Positions 1-11,759 of a DNA stretch of 64,000 nt are shown here, in pieces. Source of the stretch: Cymodocea nodosa (taxonomy: Eukaryota; Streptophyta; Magnoliopsida; Alismatales; Cymodoceaceae); NCBI GenBank assembly GCA_036874045.1, contig CM072337.1, forward strand, positions 21,488,001 through 21,552,000, written 5' to 3'. The position numbers and the translations under genes are program-made. How positions within the stretch are numbered: the stretch's first letter is position 1; the number at the start of each line of letters is the position of its first letter. The notes beneath the pieces were generated by a model. That model did not search any database and was not told the origin of the DNA. It was given only the letters and a program-made list of their open reading frames with translations.

Positions 1-2512
1 TCCAAAAGACTAACATTTTCATGTCTAAGCAATTCCATTTCATGCCTGCAAGATTCTATCTCCTTTCGCAAGGTCTGCTCCACACCACTAAGCCTGATCT
101 GTTCCAGCTGCAACCTATTTACCATTTCACCTCTCTCTGCAGATTGCTTTCCAGTTTCATCACTACATACTTGTCTCAGCCCAGTAATGGTTTTCTCATA
201 TTCATTGCACATCCTTTGGAATCTCACAACAATCCTTTCCAAATCCTTATTCTCCTTGTCCTTTGCCTTGTAGCTTCTCTCAATGAAATCTCTATCTGCT
301 TCTGCTGACTCACAGCGATCCCGCAGTTCTGATAAAGCTTGCTGGAGGCTCTGGTTCTCTATTTTAACATCCTCTAATTTTAGGGTCAATTCATTCAGTT
401 GCATCTCTAAGTTCATTATCCTGCCTTGGGTCTCTGTTTCTCTACTACTAAGGGACGAAACTTCTCTTTGAAGAGATACATTTTGCTCAGCCAGCTCTCG
501 TACACGATCTCGTAATCTCTGTTCCTCTGCTTGAAATTTTTCAAGCTTGGATGACCACTCAATCGACCTCCTATCCAGTTCCTTTTCAAGACTAGATTGG
601 AGCTCACTCTTCTCCCTTTCCAGCTTCTTTATTCTGGTAGAATATTCAATTTTTGCTTGCTTTAGAGCCTCTTTTGCAGCACATCTTTCAGCTATTCGAT
701 GCTGAACTTGAGTCAGGAATTCAAGTGCCAGGTTCTTCCTATCATCATTAATATTTTTTATGATTTTTACTAATGCTGGTATGCATGTATTGCCATTGCC
801 AAGATTCTCATTCTCAATGTCAATTTCTGACATCAACATGAACCTCTGTTCAGCTTCTTTTAGTTTTATATTTAGCTCGTCTATGTCATCTTCACTATTC
901 ATGATCCAAGGGTGAACTCCAACGCCACAGTTATGCTGTAAAGAAACATTTGGATAAACAGAAAAACTGCAACTCATGGCACAACCATTTGAAGATAAGC
1001 CTTGCCTCAGCTCTGAGGTATCCTCATATATATCTTCAATGGTTGTTTCTGAGTCATATTCTTGTGATTTTGTCCTACATCTCCCACTAAGAGCATTAGA
1101 TAGTTTGTGGGCAAATCTTTTCCTGTGCTTTTGTCGAAATGCAGGCTTGTGTTTAGTAGTTTCCCAGTCTTGGATGGAGAGAAAATGGTGAAAGTTTTTG
1201 AAATCCCTTGGTGAAAGAAAATTCACATTCTCTTTACTGTAGGTTGGTGAAGAAGGAGCCGTACAATGCACTCGTGGAGGTCGTCCAGAGTTTACAAGCA
1301 CTCTATTCTCTGCTAAACAACCATCATTTGTTTCATTTGGAGAAAGGTTTTGATTGTTGGATTTTCTTTCTTGTTCTCCATCAATGTAAAGATCAATGCT
1401 TTTATTCTTGTCTGAAACTTGAGTGACGAGAGATGCTTTGCATTTCAAGGGAATGGGAGAGCCGTATGTTGATGTTCCTGATGTTTCACTGTAATCCTTA
1501 CAAGAACTTGGAGAATCAATCTTCACAGATACATCCTCACTTTGAATCACGGATGGATTGTATCTTTCATATTTAGACAACCATTCAGAAGTAAGAGAAT
1601 GGGAGCTGCAATAATAGGCAACTTAGTTAAAGTCAAACTGCCATGTGCACGAAATGAACAAAAGGCTGATCAGTTACAAGAGAAGTGGACGATTTTTCAG
1701 ATCAGTTACAAGAGAATGAGATTATGTTTTATTCAAAACAGAATGTAAAGAATGTTTAGCTCATAGGAAAAAGTATGAAGCACATAAATGGCCCACTGGA
1801 AAAAAGATAATGCAATTTCCAGTATATTCATGAAAATCATATGTAGAATGACAAAAAAATTTAAAGTATACTAACGAAGTGTCCTATGGTATTCATCGAA
1901 AGTTATGATGAATGAGCCTATGCCAGCAAGAAATATCTTAAAGATTGTTACAAGCAGTTTATAAAAAAAAATGAACAGACTTAAGGGAGATTCAACCACA
2001 AAATGCAATATCAGCTGGTAACCATAAATAGAAAAAAAAATCAGTGCAACAAGAATAAGAATGCTAGAAGCCAGTAATCAGAGAGAAAACAAACCATTGA
2101 TAGGTTAAAATCTGCGGAAATTCAAAAAGTTCATCCAGATACGATAAACATAGATATAAAAGACGTGTGTCACGTACCAAACAGGGAACTGAGCAGCATT
2201 GCTATGACCAGGCAATGATTCAGTAGCTAAAGAGTCGAACTTTCCATCAAGCAATCCACTACAACGAGATGGTGAGGAGTAAGATTGGCTCCTCCTAAGA
2301 AGTGATTCACCGGAGTCCTTTTTCTCCGAATGCCTCTTTGTTGACCCGAGAATAGGGTTTTTGGGTTTGACCGAGTTGCTTCTGTCTGCGTCTTCTCCAT
2401 CGCTCTGCCATGGCTTCTCCCAGTAGACCTTGGTAGCCTTAGGATCGGAATAATTCAGGCTTCGTTCGTTGTCGTCAGATGCAGTAGACCTAAAGGAGAA
2501 GAACTTCCTCAT
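1..2512 (-). CDS. Long plant coiled-coil protein, 5' part of gene (runs off the window start)
   Basis: Function unknown. I see an ATG at 2512 starting MRKFFSFRS. Exon 1 is 2178..2512 and ends in phase 2 at a GTACGT donor. After a 572-base intron, exon 2 starts at 1605 behind a TTATTGCAG acceptor and stays open to base 1. The joined frame is continuous and gives more than 640 residues. The first ~110 are basic and Ser-rich (LLRRSQSYSSPS), followed by a low-complexity middle. From about base 850 downward lies a long Glu/Lys/Arg/Leu-rich coiled coil (for example KKLEREKSELQSSLEKELD). The basic Phe-rich start followed by a coiled coil resembles plant proteins loosely called CAP-Gly linker-like or myosin-heavy-chain-like; no motor, kinase or CAP-Gly domain is visible. 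The gene is certain, the family name is not. The C-terminus lies outside the window. Confidence 0.85.
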
Positions 2513-2536
2513 ACCCTAATATGGCCAATTCAAAGA

Positions 2537-3088
2537 CTAAACGATCAAAAAATCATTGCCACTTATAGTTATAAATTTTTTTAAAGAACTCAAAAAACAA
2601 AAATGGAAAGAAATTTTGATTCCTTAACATTTCGATAACCAAAAAACTGAATAATATGCAAAAATCGTATAAATCAACATAGAAGAAGGAGAAAATGATA
2701 AATGAAAAGAAATGAATGTTACAAAGGATCGGAATGAAATGAAAACCTAGCAAATACTGACTTACACTACTCCTCTTCCACGTCTCTTTTACACGAAGTA
2801 CATTCGGAACTTAGAAACACCAAACCAGAAAAACGAAAGCTCGGTTGGCACTCGTGTAACGATCATCTCAGCAAAACAATGATGAATTATAATAGAAACA
2901 TAGCTAAAATACATGCAACATCAAAGGGAAAAAAAACGAGGAGTCTGAAGGGAGTGAGGAAGAAAGATACCGCTCAACAGCACGCAACTCCGACTGTTGC
3001 GAAGTCACTCTCAGGTCCCCACCAGACTCAAAACACGGAAAACAACAAGAAGCGGGGAGATAAGAGAGCGATCGCGAGGAATTCTCAC
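2537..3088 (-). other. Predicted 5'-UTR intron of the coiled-coil gene
   Basis: On the minus strand a strong donor (GGAAG|GTGAGAAT) ends an untranslated exon at 3089. A TTTAG acceptor lies 24 bases upstream of the ATG at 2512. No other plausible ATG-initiated exon is seen between them. The plus-strand 129-codon open frame at 2879..3268 overlaps this region and looks like a shadow. This is inferred from consensus sites only. Confidence 0.45.
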
Positions 3089-3089
3089 C

Positions 3090-3330
3090 TTCCGAAGAAG
3101 AGATCAGTGGCGCACATCCGTTGGAACGCTCCAATTGAGTCGGAGAGAGTGATGGAAATGGCGGAAACGGCAGTTTCTTTGCCTTCTGTTGCAGGGGCAG
3201 AGGCAGCGGCGGGCGTGGGCGGGGGTAATGGCCGGCGTGGTGGAGTAAACGGAGTTGATTCTAGATAGAATTACGTAAATGCCCTTCGTCGTGGTGGTCG
3301 CGATGTGATGGGCTGGGACCACCGGCAACA
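3090..3330 (-). promoter_or_regulatory. Leader and proximal promoter of the coiled-coil gene
   Basis: This GC-rich block precedes the predicted first donor. On the minus strand it carries an AGCCCAT element (site II type, TGGGCT on the other strand) at about 3308..3314, typical of promoters of broadly expressed plant genes. No clear TATA box is seen. The start site is unknown. Confidence 0.35.
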
Positions 3331-3339
3331 AAATGATGA

Positions 3340-5930
3340 ATTCAAATTTCTACCAATATTTATTGTTGATCAAAAATATATATTTTTTATTGACGATGAA
3401 TTATCAAAATTTGGTGTCGCAACAGCAACCGTCGATGTTGAGGTGGAGATTACGGAAATCTGACCGTTGGGACAGTGGGTGAGGTATCCGTTTTCTTTTT
3501 ATATTTGGCGTTCTCTCTTTTGATAAAAAAAAAAAATTGTAAAATACACGGTAGACTTCCCCTCTTAATCATCCATCACGCAGGATAATCGTGATATCTT
3601 CTTATTTACAATTTTATCATATTTTTATACAATTTATTGCGAGCGACCTTATAAATTAATGTGAAAAATACAGAGCATTATATTTGTATATCTGATGAAT
3701 TTATTTTAACGTGTAAATATATATATATGTAACTGGGTAATGATCATACGAATTATGTTAAATCGGATAACAAACTTGGGAAAAAAATTATTTTTACTGT
3801 ATGAATAGTTTTGAATGGTTTTAAAAAATTCTCTTAGGGAATTATTGAGTTTTCATGCATTGTTCTGTTAGGGAATTTATTACGATGTTAGGAAAGGAAA
3901 GAATATTCTACATCGTTACACAAACCTGTTCTAATCGAGCCATTTTGTACTTGCCGCTAGAATTTAAATGTTGGTGGTGATAACTATGTATGCATTCTTG
4001 TCTATCCATTGGAAAAGAAAGGAAGTTTTTACCATTAGCATTTGTTTGGTGAGTGGTCAAAATCTGCACCGGTCATCATTTCCCTCCTTCAGTACCCAAA
4101 GAATGCATGTTCGTTGGATCAAAATCGATGTAAAGAAAAAGCCGTCATTATCAAGTAAATCGACCTCCACGAGCTATTTTCATGTCGGTTGAGTCGTCGT
4201 AATCAAAAGCGGCACGGACAGAACGGCGCTGGATCACCCACAACCTCCAGTTGGACGGAGAACGGGAAGGTGTGTTTGTTTGCTTTCGGAGAACCACAGC
4301 CCCCACATGCTCGAATAAAGTGCCGCGAGACCAAATCCACGTACTTGATACTTGACAACTGAATGGGATCTAACTGTCATTCAATAGGAATTAATAAATA
4401 TACATAATAAGTTCTAAGATGACTTCCGGGGGAGTGATCACATCCGTATTTAAGAGGAAGAAATCGCAGCTTAGAAGATGGCAGACGACAATTTTCTCGG
4501 GATCACCGTGGACAAACCCCGTTCAGCCACCTCGCCTTCCGGGTGAGGCCATAGGGCGAAAAGCGACATTCTTTTAACGAAATTTGGATTTTAATGGACG
4601 GCAAAGCTGGGAGGAACGAGAATATGGTCCCGTGGGGTAGTCCGGTGGTTAGCACTGAGAGGCCGGTGGATGCGTGTGACTGTGACTACCACCACCGGCT
4701 ACAACGTGTAACTGTGTTTTTGGTTATTCGACCAAACAAATCTTCCAAAATATTCAAGGGTTAATCACTCAAATTGTATATAAAATAGACCAACGTGTCG
4801 ATGATCCGTGGTCCTGATCGTTATCATTTATGATTTATTTTAATGCTCCCGTTTAAACTTCAAATCTATATTCTTGCGTAGTATCCTCTCCCCTGATTGA
4901 ATATGAATGCTAGCAGATGTTTTTTGAAATCACAAATGTTTACGTTTCAACACTACCGGATGGATAATCGTTCACAAACAACTTGTTCTTTTACGGGACA
5001 AAATACTACAGGATGAATAGAGTATTTCGTGTAAAAAGAAAAGAAAAAGTAGAGTATTTCCTGCTAAAATTTCTCCACCTGAATATATATATGTATAACT
5101 TCCTTTTTCACTTAACGATATTAAAACTGCAACAAAAGTATCTTTTGCTAAAGATAAATCTCTCGAAACAAAAGTATTTCCATTTCCATTTTTTCTTTAG
5201 AAATACTAGAATATTATTAGTTCAGATTTGTTCAATATATTTGTCTTCCTTTATAATGAGAAAAGTTTAGATATTCTCAAACCAATAAATTACACTTTTC
5301 TTCCCTCTAAACGTCATGGTACTGATGTTAGTTATTTTCGATCTATTATTTAGTCTCATTAACAATATTTTTAAAAATTATCTCTAAGCATTTTGTCTTA
5401 AGATTGGGACCTATCTTGAATGATATTATTAGTAACTCTCAAAGTGTTCGTTATAGCTTAACAAACAACTCATTTCTTATATAAAAATAAAGTTAAAAGA
5501 CTTATTAGTTAAATTTGACTTTGAAAAATCAATTAGTTCTTTTTATTTGATTGCTTAGTTGGATTAAGTTCTAGTAACAACTGGATTGATTATATTAAAA
5601 AGCCTACCTTTTGTTAGATTATAACTCAAATGGATTAACTTTTTGTTAGGTTATAATCTCCATACAGGTGTTTGTTTACTTATTAACTCTTTTTTGGATG
5701 ATTTGAAATAATAAAAACAACTGAGGTATTTTGCTCCGACGCTAATTCTGCTCCCAGACGCTGAGCAGATTTTGTTGTGCGGGGAAAATCAACTCTTTTT
5801 GTGTTATTCTCTCTGAAGCTCGTTGGAGCTGTGTCTACTCACTTAGCGCGTCTTTAATTTAATCACTCTTTCATCTTGAAAAAAAAAAAAACTGCCGTCT
5901 CCGTAAAGACAACAGTGAAGACCAGTGGAA
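3340..5930. other. AT-rich intergenic DNA, no gene recognised
   Basis: This is AT-rich spacer with short open frames only. Codon use is not coding-like and no protein family is recognised. A GC-richer patch at about 4200-4700 has no sustained frame. The 95-codon frame at 4983..5270 is a Phe/Leu/Lys-rich product of AT-rich DNA and is not taken as a gene. No terminal repeats or target duplications were seen. Confidence 0.5.
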
Positions 5931-5939
5931 AAATCTTTT

Positions 5940-6440
5940 AGTATCAGACAGAGAGCGATGGGTAATCTAAAGAAAGGATATGTGTTGTGAGTGAAGGCGA
6001 TGAAACAGACAAAGCTGACAGAAGCGAGGTGGAGGACATCGCCAGCGAAGTGGAATCGATAAATAAGTACCCCAAAAATAATTCATCGTTCCATAGGTAA
6101 GGCTCACGGAAACGCGGTGAAGAAAAGCAGAAAACCTTGAGCAAAAATTTTGAACAGAACGAGCTGATTAAAGAATGGAGGCAGAGGCATCAGATCTCCA
6201 AGGTGAAGAGCATCATTCGTATGCTTCAGTCGCCAATTACCCATTGTTGAGATGGGACTCCTCATTTGCCACTGCCAAGCCTCACTCTTGCACGAACACA
6301 TAAGCATCCCTTTACAAAAGGAAAGAAAACACTACCGCATCAACAGAACCACCACAGGAGACGAAAATCATAAACGAGGAGATGCGAGCGATGGAGAACA
6401 GGATCGGCGACTGGAGAGTACCAGGTAGGAGATGAGAGGA
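5940..6440 (-). ncRNA. Possible non-coding or unrecognised transcript below a TATA/telobox promoter
   Basis: Minus-strand sequence just downstream of the promoter elements at 6443-6561 looks transcribed: a pyrimidine-rich, leader-like start and mixed base composition, unlike the AT-rich flanks. Only short open frames occur (66-67 codons at 5944..6144 and 6104..6307) and neither matches a family I know. No convincing box C/D or H/ACA pair could be placed. It could be a long non-coding RNA, a gene with a very short peptide, or the remnant first exon of a lost gene. Confidence 0.3.
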
Positions 6441-6442
6441 GG

Positions 6443-6561
6443 ATTAGGGTTTACGGAGAAGAAGACGATTTATAGGACAGAATCGCGGTCTGGGCCGCGG
6501 CAAAACGGGCCGGGAAAATGACCCAATCTTGCTTGTGAAGTGGTAGTGTATCACCGGCCCA
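6443..6561 (-). promoter_or_regulatory. Promoter cluster: site II elements, TATA box and telobox
   Basis: Read on the minus strand, site II motifs lie at 6556..6561 (TGGGCC) and 6491..6496 (GGCCCA), a TATAAA box at 6469..6474, and a telobox (TAAACCCTAAT) at 6443..6453, close to the expected start site. This order and spacing are typical of plant genes for ribosomal proteins, translation factors and snoRNAs. The transcript it would drive is unclear (5940..6440). Confidence 0.5.
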
Positions 6562-7075
6562 TTTTGTTTGTCCGCAACAATCGTCGGATTTAAAGAAGAA
6601 GCAAAATTTCTTACGACCATATATTTTTAATGTAAATATATTGTAATTATTTAAATATGTTAATTTAAAATTTATTAAGGATAAAAATTATATAAATATT
6701 TACAACGACAAGATATTTATTTGTTTGAGATATTTGGTGGTAAATTTCAGATTAATATATCTAAATTCAAAGATAAATAGCTTGAGCATTTTTTCTTTTT
6801 TTTAAAAAAAATTGTTAATCTTATTAGATATACGCCTAAAAGATCTACGACGAAAACAAAAAGAATCTGAGATCGAGCACGGTCGTCGAGATCTGAAATG
6901 GTTTTGGGAAAAACAAGTTCCTCAGACAAGAATCAGGAAGCAGCAAATTCAATCCATGGTGGCCATCAAGTTTTAAGTGGTATAATACACTGCTCACATA
7001 GATCACAAAAGGCGAGATTCCGAAAAGATGTATATGTACAAAAACGTATCAGGAGAGCACGAGGATGGAGGTTAA

Positions 7076-7312
7076 TCAAGGCCAGATGGAATCGATGGAG
7101 ATCTTCGTGTCCCCCAGGTCGTCCAAGTGGGCGGCACGGGGCTCGTCGTACCCGTCCTTGGCAGGTTTTCGGAGGATCCTCGTTTTGCCGGCGGCGGCGG
7201 CGGCGCCATAAGAGGGAGAGAAGGACTTGGTCAGCAAGTTGCCCTTGTTGATCACCAGCTTGGCATCTTCGGGGTGGAGCAGCTCCTTGACCAGCAGAAA
7301 CAGGGATGCCAT
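7076..7312 (-). CDS. Small plant protein of 78 residues ending in IWP
   Basis: Function not recognised. I start at the ATG at 7312 (MASLFLLVKELLHP), because the open frame further upstream reads like untranslated leader. The single exon ends at TGA 7076..7078. The N-terminus is short and hydrophobic or amphipathic, the middle is basic with an Ala run (GAAAAAGKTRILRKP), and the acidic tail ends DSIWP. It shares MAS, an early L-L-x-P and the terminal [DE][ST]IWP with the gene at 8955..9227 on the same strand, so the two look like diverged paralogues. The N-terminal segment could be a membrane anchor or a helix; it is too short to judge. Coding status rests on GC-rich composition and the similarity. 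Confidence 0.6.
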   Translation of the reverse strand: MASLFLLVKELLHPEDAKLVINKGNLLTKSFSPSYGAAAAAGKTRILRKPAKDGYDEPRAAHLDDLGDTKISIDSIWP

Positions 7313-7619
7313 GGAATAAGCAGTGGTTGCCCTTGTTTTAGGCTGGAAATACGCGGAAGACTTCACTTTAGACAAAGGGAAGAGAAGGGAAATCTGGAGG
7401 ACGATGGATGGAGCAGGTGGAAGAATAAATACAGAAGCAAAGCGATGGTTTGGAATCATCCACACCGTGAAATGACCCACCGTTTTGTTGTTACCTTTGG
7501 TTTTTCTTTCCCGTTTGCTGCCGCCGCCGCTTTGCTTAATTGCTTCGCCCTTCATGTCCGGTGTTTTTTAACGTTTTGCTCTGCCGTCTCCTGTCCACTT
7601 AAAATTCTATTAAAATGAT

Positions 7620-8930
7620 CCTGATTACGTTCGACTTAAAATCACGAATTAATCGTTATCATCATCGTCATTTTAAAGTATTATTTACATTCATAAAAAA
7701 ATCATGTTTAATTATACATGCGTAGCGAGAGAAGGAACGTTAAAGTAGTCATTCTATTCCACTACGAGGGAAAAAATAAAAATTTATTCGATCGTCGACA
7801 ATACCATTGTCACGAAATAAATACGAGCTAAGTTGTAGGTACGAAGGAAGTCAGTGCGGGAGTTGAGCACATCCGACACACGTCTATGCACGCTCGTCCA
7901 CGGTCAAATAGCACGATACGCAGTTAAGAATTAAATACCGCAAGGAAAATGAATAAAATGAGTCCAAATGGATAAAGAACATTAAAGATAGTTTTTTACG
8001 AAATTTTAAAAATTTTACTTATGTATGTATGAGTTTGTATTTTTCATTTATAAAAATATTATATCGATTATAAAAAAATCTACTCGTATTGTATTGCTTG
8101 TGTGTTTGTATCCAACGTAAGATCTACTTGTACCAGACAAGGGTCCAACATTAACATGTCATGTTAATAATATATTTTGACTATATATGTTAGGAGTGAT
8201 GGTTGGGTTCAGTCTAACTAACATGTATAAGATTAGGTTGACTATTTAGCTGATTAATAAAAATATTTCATACCCTACACGATATATATCATAGAAAACG
8301 TATCTTAATTGGTTCTATTCTTCAACGCCGTTTACATGGAAATTTTGCATTCCATGCGCGTTAAGGTTAACAAATTCATTTTTTTACGCCACAAGCAATG
8401 GCGTACGTCGGTACGTGCTCCGAAACTGCGAACTGGAAGAAGAAGAAGAAGAAAGCGGTCGGTTTTTCTTGCGGCACTGCAAAACTGGAAGCAATGCTAA
8501 AAAAACGTTAAATCCCAAGCTCTCTGATCGGTCGGTCCATGGGCGAACATGGGCCTCATGTATTATCCGTCAGGATCAGGATCACATTTTTTTTTTTTTT
8601 TTTTTTTCACTTTTTCAACTAATCATTTCCCGGCTGTAGTGTTGTGTTGCGCATTGTTATCATCGTGCACGGGAGTATTATTAATTCAACGGTGATCAAT
8701 TCTATTTCTCCGCCTAGTAACATTCCGCTAGATGCTTAATTATGTGTTTACACGGTCAAATACTGGCACCAGGTAATTAATTAGGTCTAGTATTTTTTTT
8801 AAACTGATAGTTAAGAAGATACCGTGATGAAGGTTTTTAAATGCAAAATCATACAATATTATAATTACTAACCAGGATACTTATTAACATGGATTAAAAT
8901 ACAAACATTTTTGCTACTCAAAACCCAGAC
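7620..8930. other. Intergenic spacer between the two small IWP genes
   Basis: Mostly AT-rich. A T(19)-type homopolymer run sits near 8588-8606, and a short GC-richer patch with GAA repeats lies near 8435-8460. The two open frames over that patch (63 and 74 codons) are low-complexity and not taken as genes. No mobile-element ends were found. Confidence 0.45.
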
Positions 8931-8954
8931 GTGGTAATCCTCAATCACGTACGG

Positions 8955-9227
8955 TCATGGCCAAATGGTCTCCGAGACGATCATCATCTGCACCAAGCTC
9001 TCCATGCTCGTCCTCTCTCTCCCATCGCCGCCTCCTGCGGCGGCGAAGTCGTCACCTCCCTGCCTGTTGTTGTGTTCACTCCTGGGCACTTCCCTCTTCT
9101 CGGCCAGAGCGGCCGCACCTACCTGACCACCATCCCGCCCACCATCTTCTTCTCCGCCCTTTGCTGTGTTGCTGCTGTTGCTCGGACGAAGGAGATCGGT
9201 CAAGAACACCACCATGGAGGAAGCCAT
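8955..9227 (-). CDS. Small plant protein of 90 residues ending in IWP
   Basis: Function not recognised. The chosen start is ATG 9227 (MASSMVVFLTDLLRP); the frame runs on upstream without a stop, but that part reads as leader. TGA is at 8955..8957 and there is no intron. The N-terminus is hydrophobic, the middle is a low-complexity Gly/Ser/Arg/Glu segment, and the conserved end is SETIWP. It is the likely paralogue of 7076..7312, matching at both ends and differing in the middle. Two plus-strand frames over the same bases (120 and 118 codons) are GC-rich shadows. The Gly/Asp-rich middle looks disordered, so any function probably lies in the short ends. Confidence 0.6.
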   Translation of the reverse strand: MASSMVVFLTDLLRPSNSSNTAKGGEEDGGRDGGQVGAAALAEKREVPRSEHNNRQGGDDFAAAGGGDGRERTSMESLVQMMIVSETIWP

Positions 9228-9319
9228 GTACGTGTACGTATCTGGATTCTTTACCGTTGTTGCCCAACGACGTACAGAACGCAAAGAATTTAAGTAGGGG
9301 AAGAAGAAGCTGATGTTCG

Positions 9320-10500
9320 GATCGGAAAGTGATAGTGATGAAGTGGTAGTGGTTCCTGTGCGTTGTTATACAGGTAAGAGGAAGGAAACCCGTGGTTTTA
9401 TCTCAAATCTGTGGGTCAATAATGAGCGTCACCACTAAATTGGGGCAAAAAAAGTGTCATGCTCGTCTGCATCATGGGCCTTCCCAAGTGAAAACGCCGG
9501 CCTTCCCGTTGCTTTCGATGGATGCAGTTATTCGAGGATGAGGTGCCTTTTTTTATTTAGAAGAATTGAAGAAAAGAAAAATACAAGAAAGCTGAAGAGA
9601 AAAAGAATTTCGTCCGTACAAATTTATTAAATGGAGAAAATTGATTTAAATTGCTCCAAAGGAATTTTTTTTTTCTTTCCAAAACCGACAAAAATAATTG
9701 TCCTGTGTACAGCTCTAAGGCCCAGTCTACATTTCTATCGGTAGTTTCTTTATTTGGGCTGGCCCAGCCTCAATCATAAGAGAACAGGGGCTGGTATGAG
9801 TATATGTGAATGGTATGAGTTTTAATATTAAATATTTACAAATAAATTATAAAAAAAATTACGAAATTAAATAAGTATTGGATTTTGATCTAAAAGTTTT
9901 AAAATTGATAAATGTATATTAAATTTTAATTATTTTATTTTTAAATAAAAAAATATTAATGAATATAACTCGTATTAAGTTAAAATCTTAATGTATAGTG
10001 GATTATGCTATATTAACTAATTATATAACTAGATTTTAATCGTTTACAACTAATTAAGAACAAGAGTTGCCTCTAACAAAGTTTACATGAGACATCCGTG
10101 CGAAAACTTTTTTGTTAATAAATTACGTATGTCCTACGTTAAGTTTGGTCCCATCATTTGCGTTAACTTGCAAATAATAGAAATCAAAAGAAATTGTCAA
10201 CTGGGAAAAAGGAAAATAAACGTATAAGAAAATTATAGGTGATAAACAATTGTCGATAAAAAGTTTCGCCGCCCTATTTTTTATTTTTATGTCTTTGATC
10301 CGAAACGCCTCTCAACTCAGCGGTCACCAACTCCCCCCTCTCACTTCATCGTATTTACACTATTACCCTCATGATCCACGAGAGACCCCTTTAAGCGTTG
10401 CAGCACAACCATGTCGAATCGCCGAAGCTCTGGACCAAAATGGTAATCCGAAGGACACCAGCCGACATCTCTAGCACGTGACAATTTACAACTGGGTCAA
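9320..10500. other. Intergenic, mostly AT-rich
   Basis: No gene or mobile-element end recognised. The 74-codon plus-strand frame at 10250..10474 has no recognisable domain and is not supported. The part nearest 10500 probably includes promoter of the RETICULATA-related gene. Confidence 0.45.
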
Positions 10501-10503
10501 GCA

Positions 10504-10511
10504 AAACCCTA
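10504..10511 (+). promoter_or_regulatory. Telobox-like element upstream of the RETICULATA-related gene
   Basis: AAACCCTA lies about 165 bases before the ATG at 10674, a common position near plant start sites. No clear TATA box is seen between it and the ATG. Confidence 0.4.
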
Positions 10512-10673
10512 GCGGAGACTCCAACAAAGCGGACAAGCACAAATTTACCACCGCTTTCCGTAAGTTACTTAACAGGAACGAAGCCGAACAAGGAGCTCCG
10601 GCCTGACGAGTCCTCCTCGCACCTCCTCCCCTTCCTGTCTCCTCCACTCGCCGCCTCCACCACCGTCACCACC

Positions 10674-11750
10674 ATGGCGGCGCACGTCCTCCGCTTCTCC
10701 ACCGGAATCTACAACCGCAATCAACACTACTGCCTCAAAAGCCCTAATCCCACTTCCCCGTTCCCACTTCTCGCCTCTCACCCTGCCACCCACTCCTTCT
10801 CCCTTCATCTCCGCAGATCATCCTCCGCCTCCCACTCCCTGGACGTCTCAGGGCCCGGCAGTAATGGAGGAAACTTCGGTCGTGGATCTGGCGGATCGGG
10901 CGGAGGTGGAAATGGTGGCGATGATTCCGATCGGTCCAATCACGTAGGCCCCGTAGATCTCTTTCTCAGTGGATGGAGATCTAGGGTTACGGCCGATCCA
11001 GAGTTCCCATTCAAGGTTCTGATGGAGGAGCTGGTTGGCGTCAGCTCCTGCATGCTCGGAGACATGGCATCCCGCCCTAACTGGGGCCTCAACGAGCTCG
11101 ATTTCGTCTTCTCGACGTTGGTGGTCGGCTCCATTCTCAATTTCACGCTGATGTATCTCCTTGCTCCAACCGCAACCTCTGCGGCCACGGCTCTACCGGG
11201 GATTTTCGCCCGGTGTCCCGTGGGGCACATGTTCGAGTCTGGAGCCTACTCGGTGCTGGACCGGGCGGGGACGCTTGTTTACAAGGGTGCGATATTTGCA
11301 GCTGTCGGGTTCGGTGCGGGTCTGGTGGGAACTGCACTATCCAATGGGTTGATCGGACTGAGGAAGAAGATGGACCCGAAGTTCGAGCCGCCCAACAAGC
11401 CACCCCCAACGCTGCTCAATGCGCTGACGTGGGCGATGCATATGGGGGTGAGTAGCAATCTCAGGTACCAGTCGCTTAACGGGCTAGAGTTCTTGCTGGC
11501 GAAGGCGCTGCCGCCACCCGTTTTCAAGATGAATGTGGTGGCCTTGAGGTGCCTGAACAATGTGCTCGGAGGGATGTCATTTGTGGTTCTAGCAAGGATG
11601 ACGGGATCGCAGAAGGCAGGGAGTGCTGGCCATGTAAACATGGAGGAGAAGGAGAAGTTGGTTGCCGGAGAAGTGGCTGCAGAGGTGCCGGGGAATGGAG
11701 ATGGTGACCTGGAGGGGGGAGAGTTGCAAAGCATCGGTTCGAGTAAGTGA
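10674..11750 (+). CDS. RETICULATA-related chloroplast membrane protein (DUF3411 family)
   Basis: A single exon encodes 358 residues. The ATG sits in a strong plant context (ACCATGG) after a pyrimidine-rich leader. Residues 1 to ~60 are Ser/Arg/Pro-rich and acid-poor, as in a chloroplast transit peptide; residues ~63-85 form a Gly-rich linker. From ~90 the family domain follows: an LSGWRSRVTADPEFPFKV-type stretch, a conserved DMASRPNWGLNELDF region, then hydrophobic segments at ~145-165 and ~205-225. RNLRYQ/NV-type C-terminal blocks precede a Glu-rich tail. In Arabidopsis the family includes RETICULATA and RER1-RER7, proteins of the plastid envelope linked to leaf mesophyll development and venation pattern. 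The length fits the shorter RER3/RER4-like members. The exact orthologue was not assigned. Confidence 0.9.
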   Translation: MAAHVLRFSTGIYNRNQHYCLKSPNPTSPFPLLASHPATHSFSLHLRRSSSASHSLDVSGPGSNGGNFGRGSGGSGGGGNGGDDSDRSNHVGPVDLFLSGWRSRVTADPEFPFKVLMEELVGVSSCMLGDMASRPNWGLNELDFVFSTLVVGSILNFTLMYLLAPTATSAATALPGIFARCPVGHMFESGAYSVLDRAGTLVYKGAIFAAVGFGAGLVGTALSNGLIGLRKKMDPKFEPPNKPPPTLLNALTWAMHMGVSSNLRYQSLNGLEFLLAKALPPPVFKMNVVALRCLNNVLGGMSFVVLARMTGSQKAGSAGHVNMEEKEKLVAGEVAAEVPGNGDGDLEGGELQSIGSSK

Positions 11751-11759
11751 TCTTGCCTT

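Noticed and set aside
2879..3268. 129-codon plus-strand open frame
   Set aside because: It lies over the predicted leader and first intron of the minus-strand coiled-coil gene, is low-complexity and has no domain.
4630..4700. tRNA-like string (GGGGTAGTCCGGTGGTTAGCAC)
   Set aside because: No acceptor stem, anticodon arm or T-arm could be folded around it.
8931..9313. Plus-strand frames of 120 and 118 codons
   Set aside because: They are GC-rich shadows of the minus-strand small IWP gene.
11279..11734. Minus-strand frame of 151 codons
   Set aside because: It is the antisense shadow of the RETICULATA-related coding sequence.
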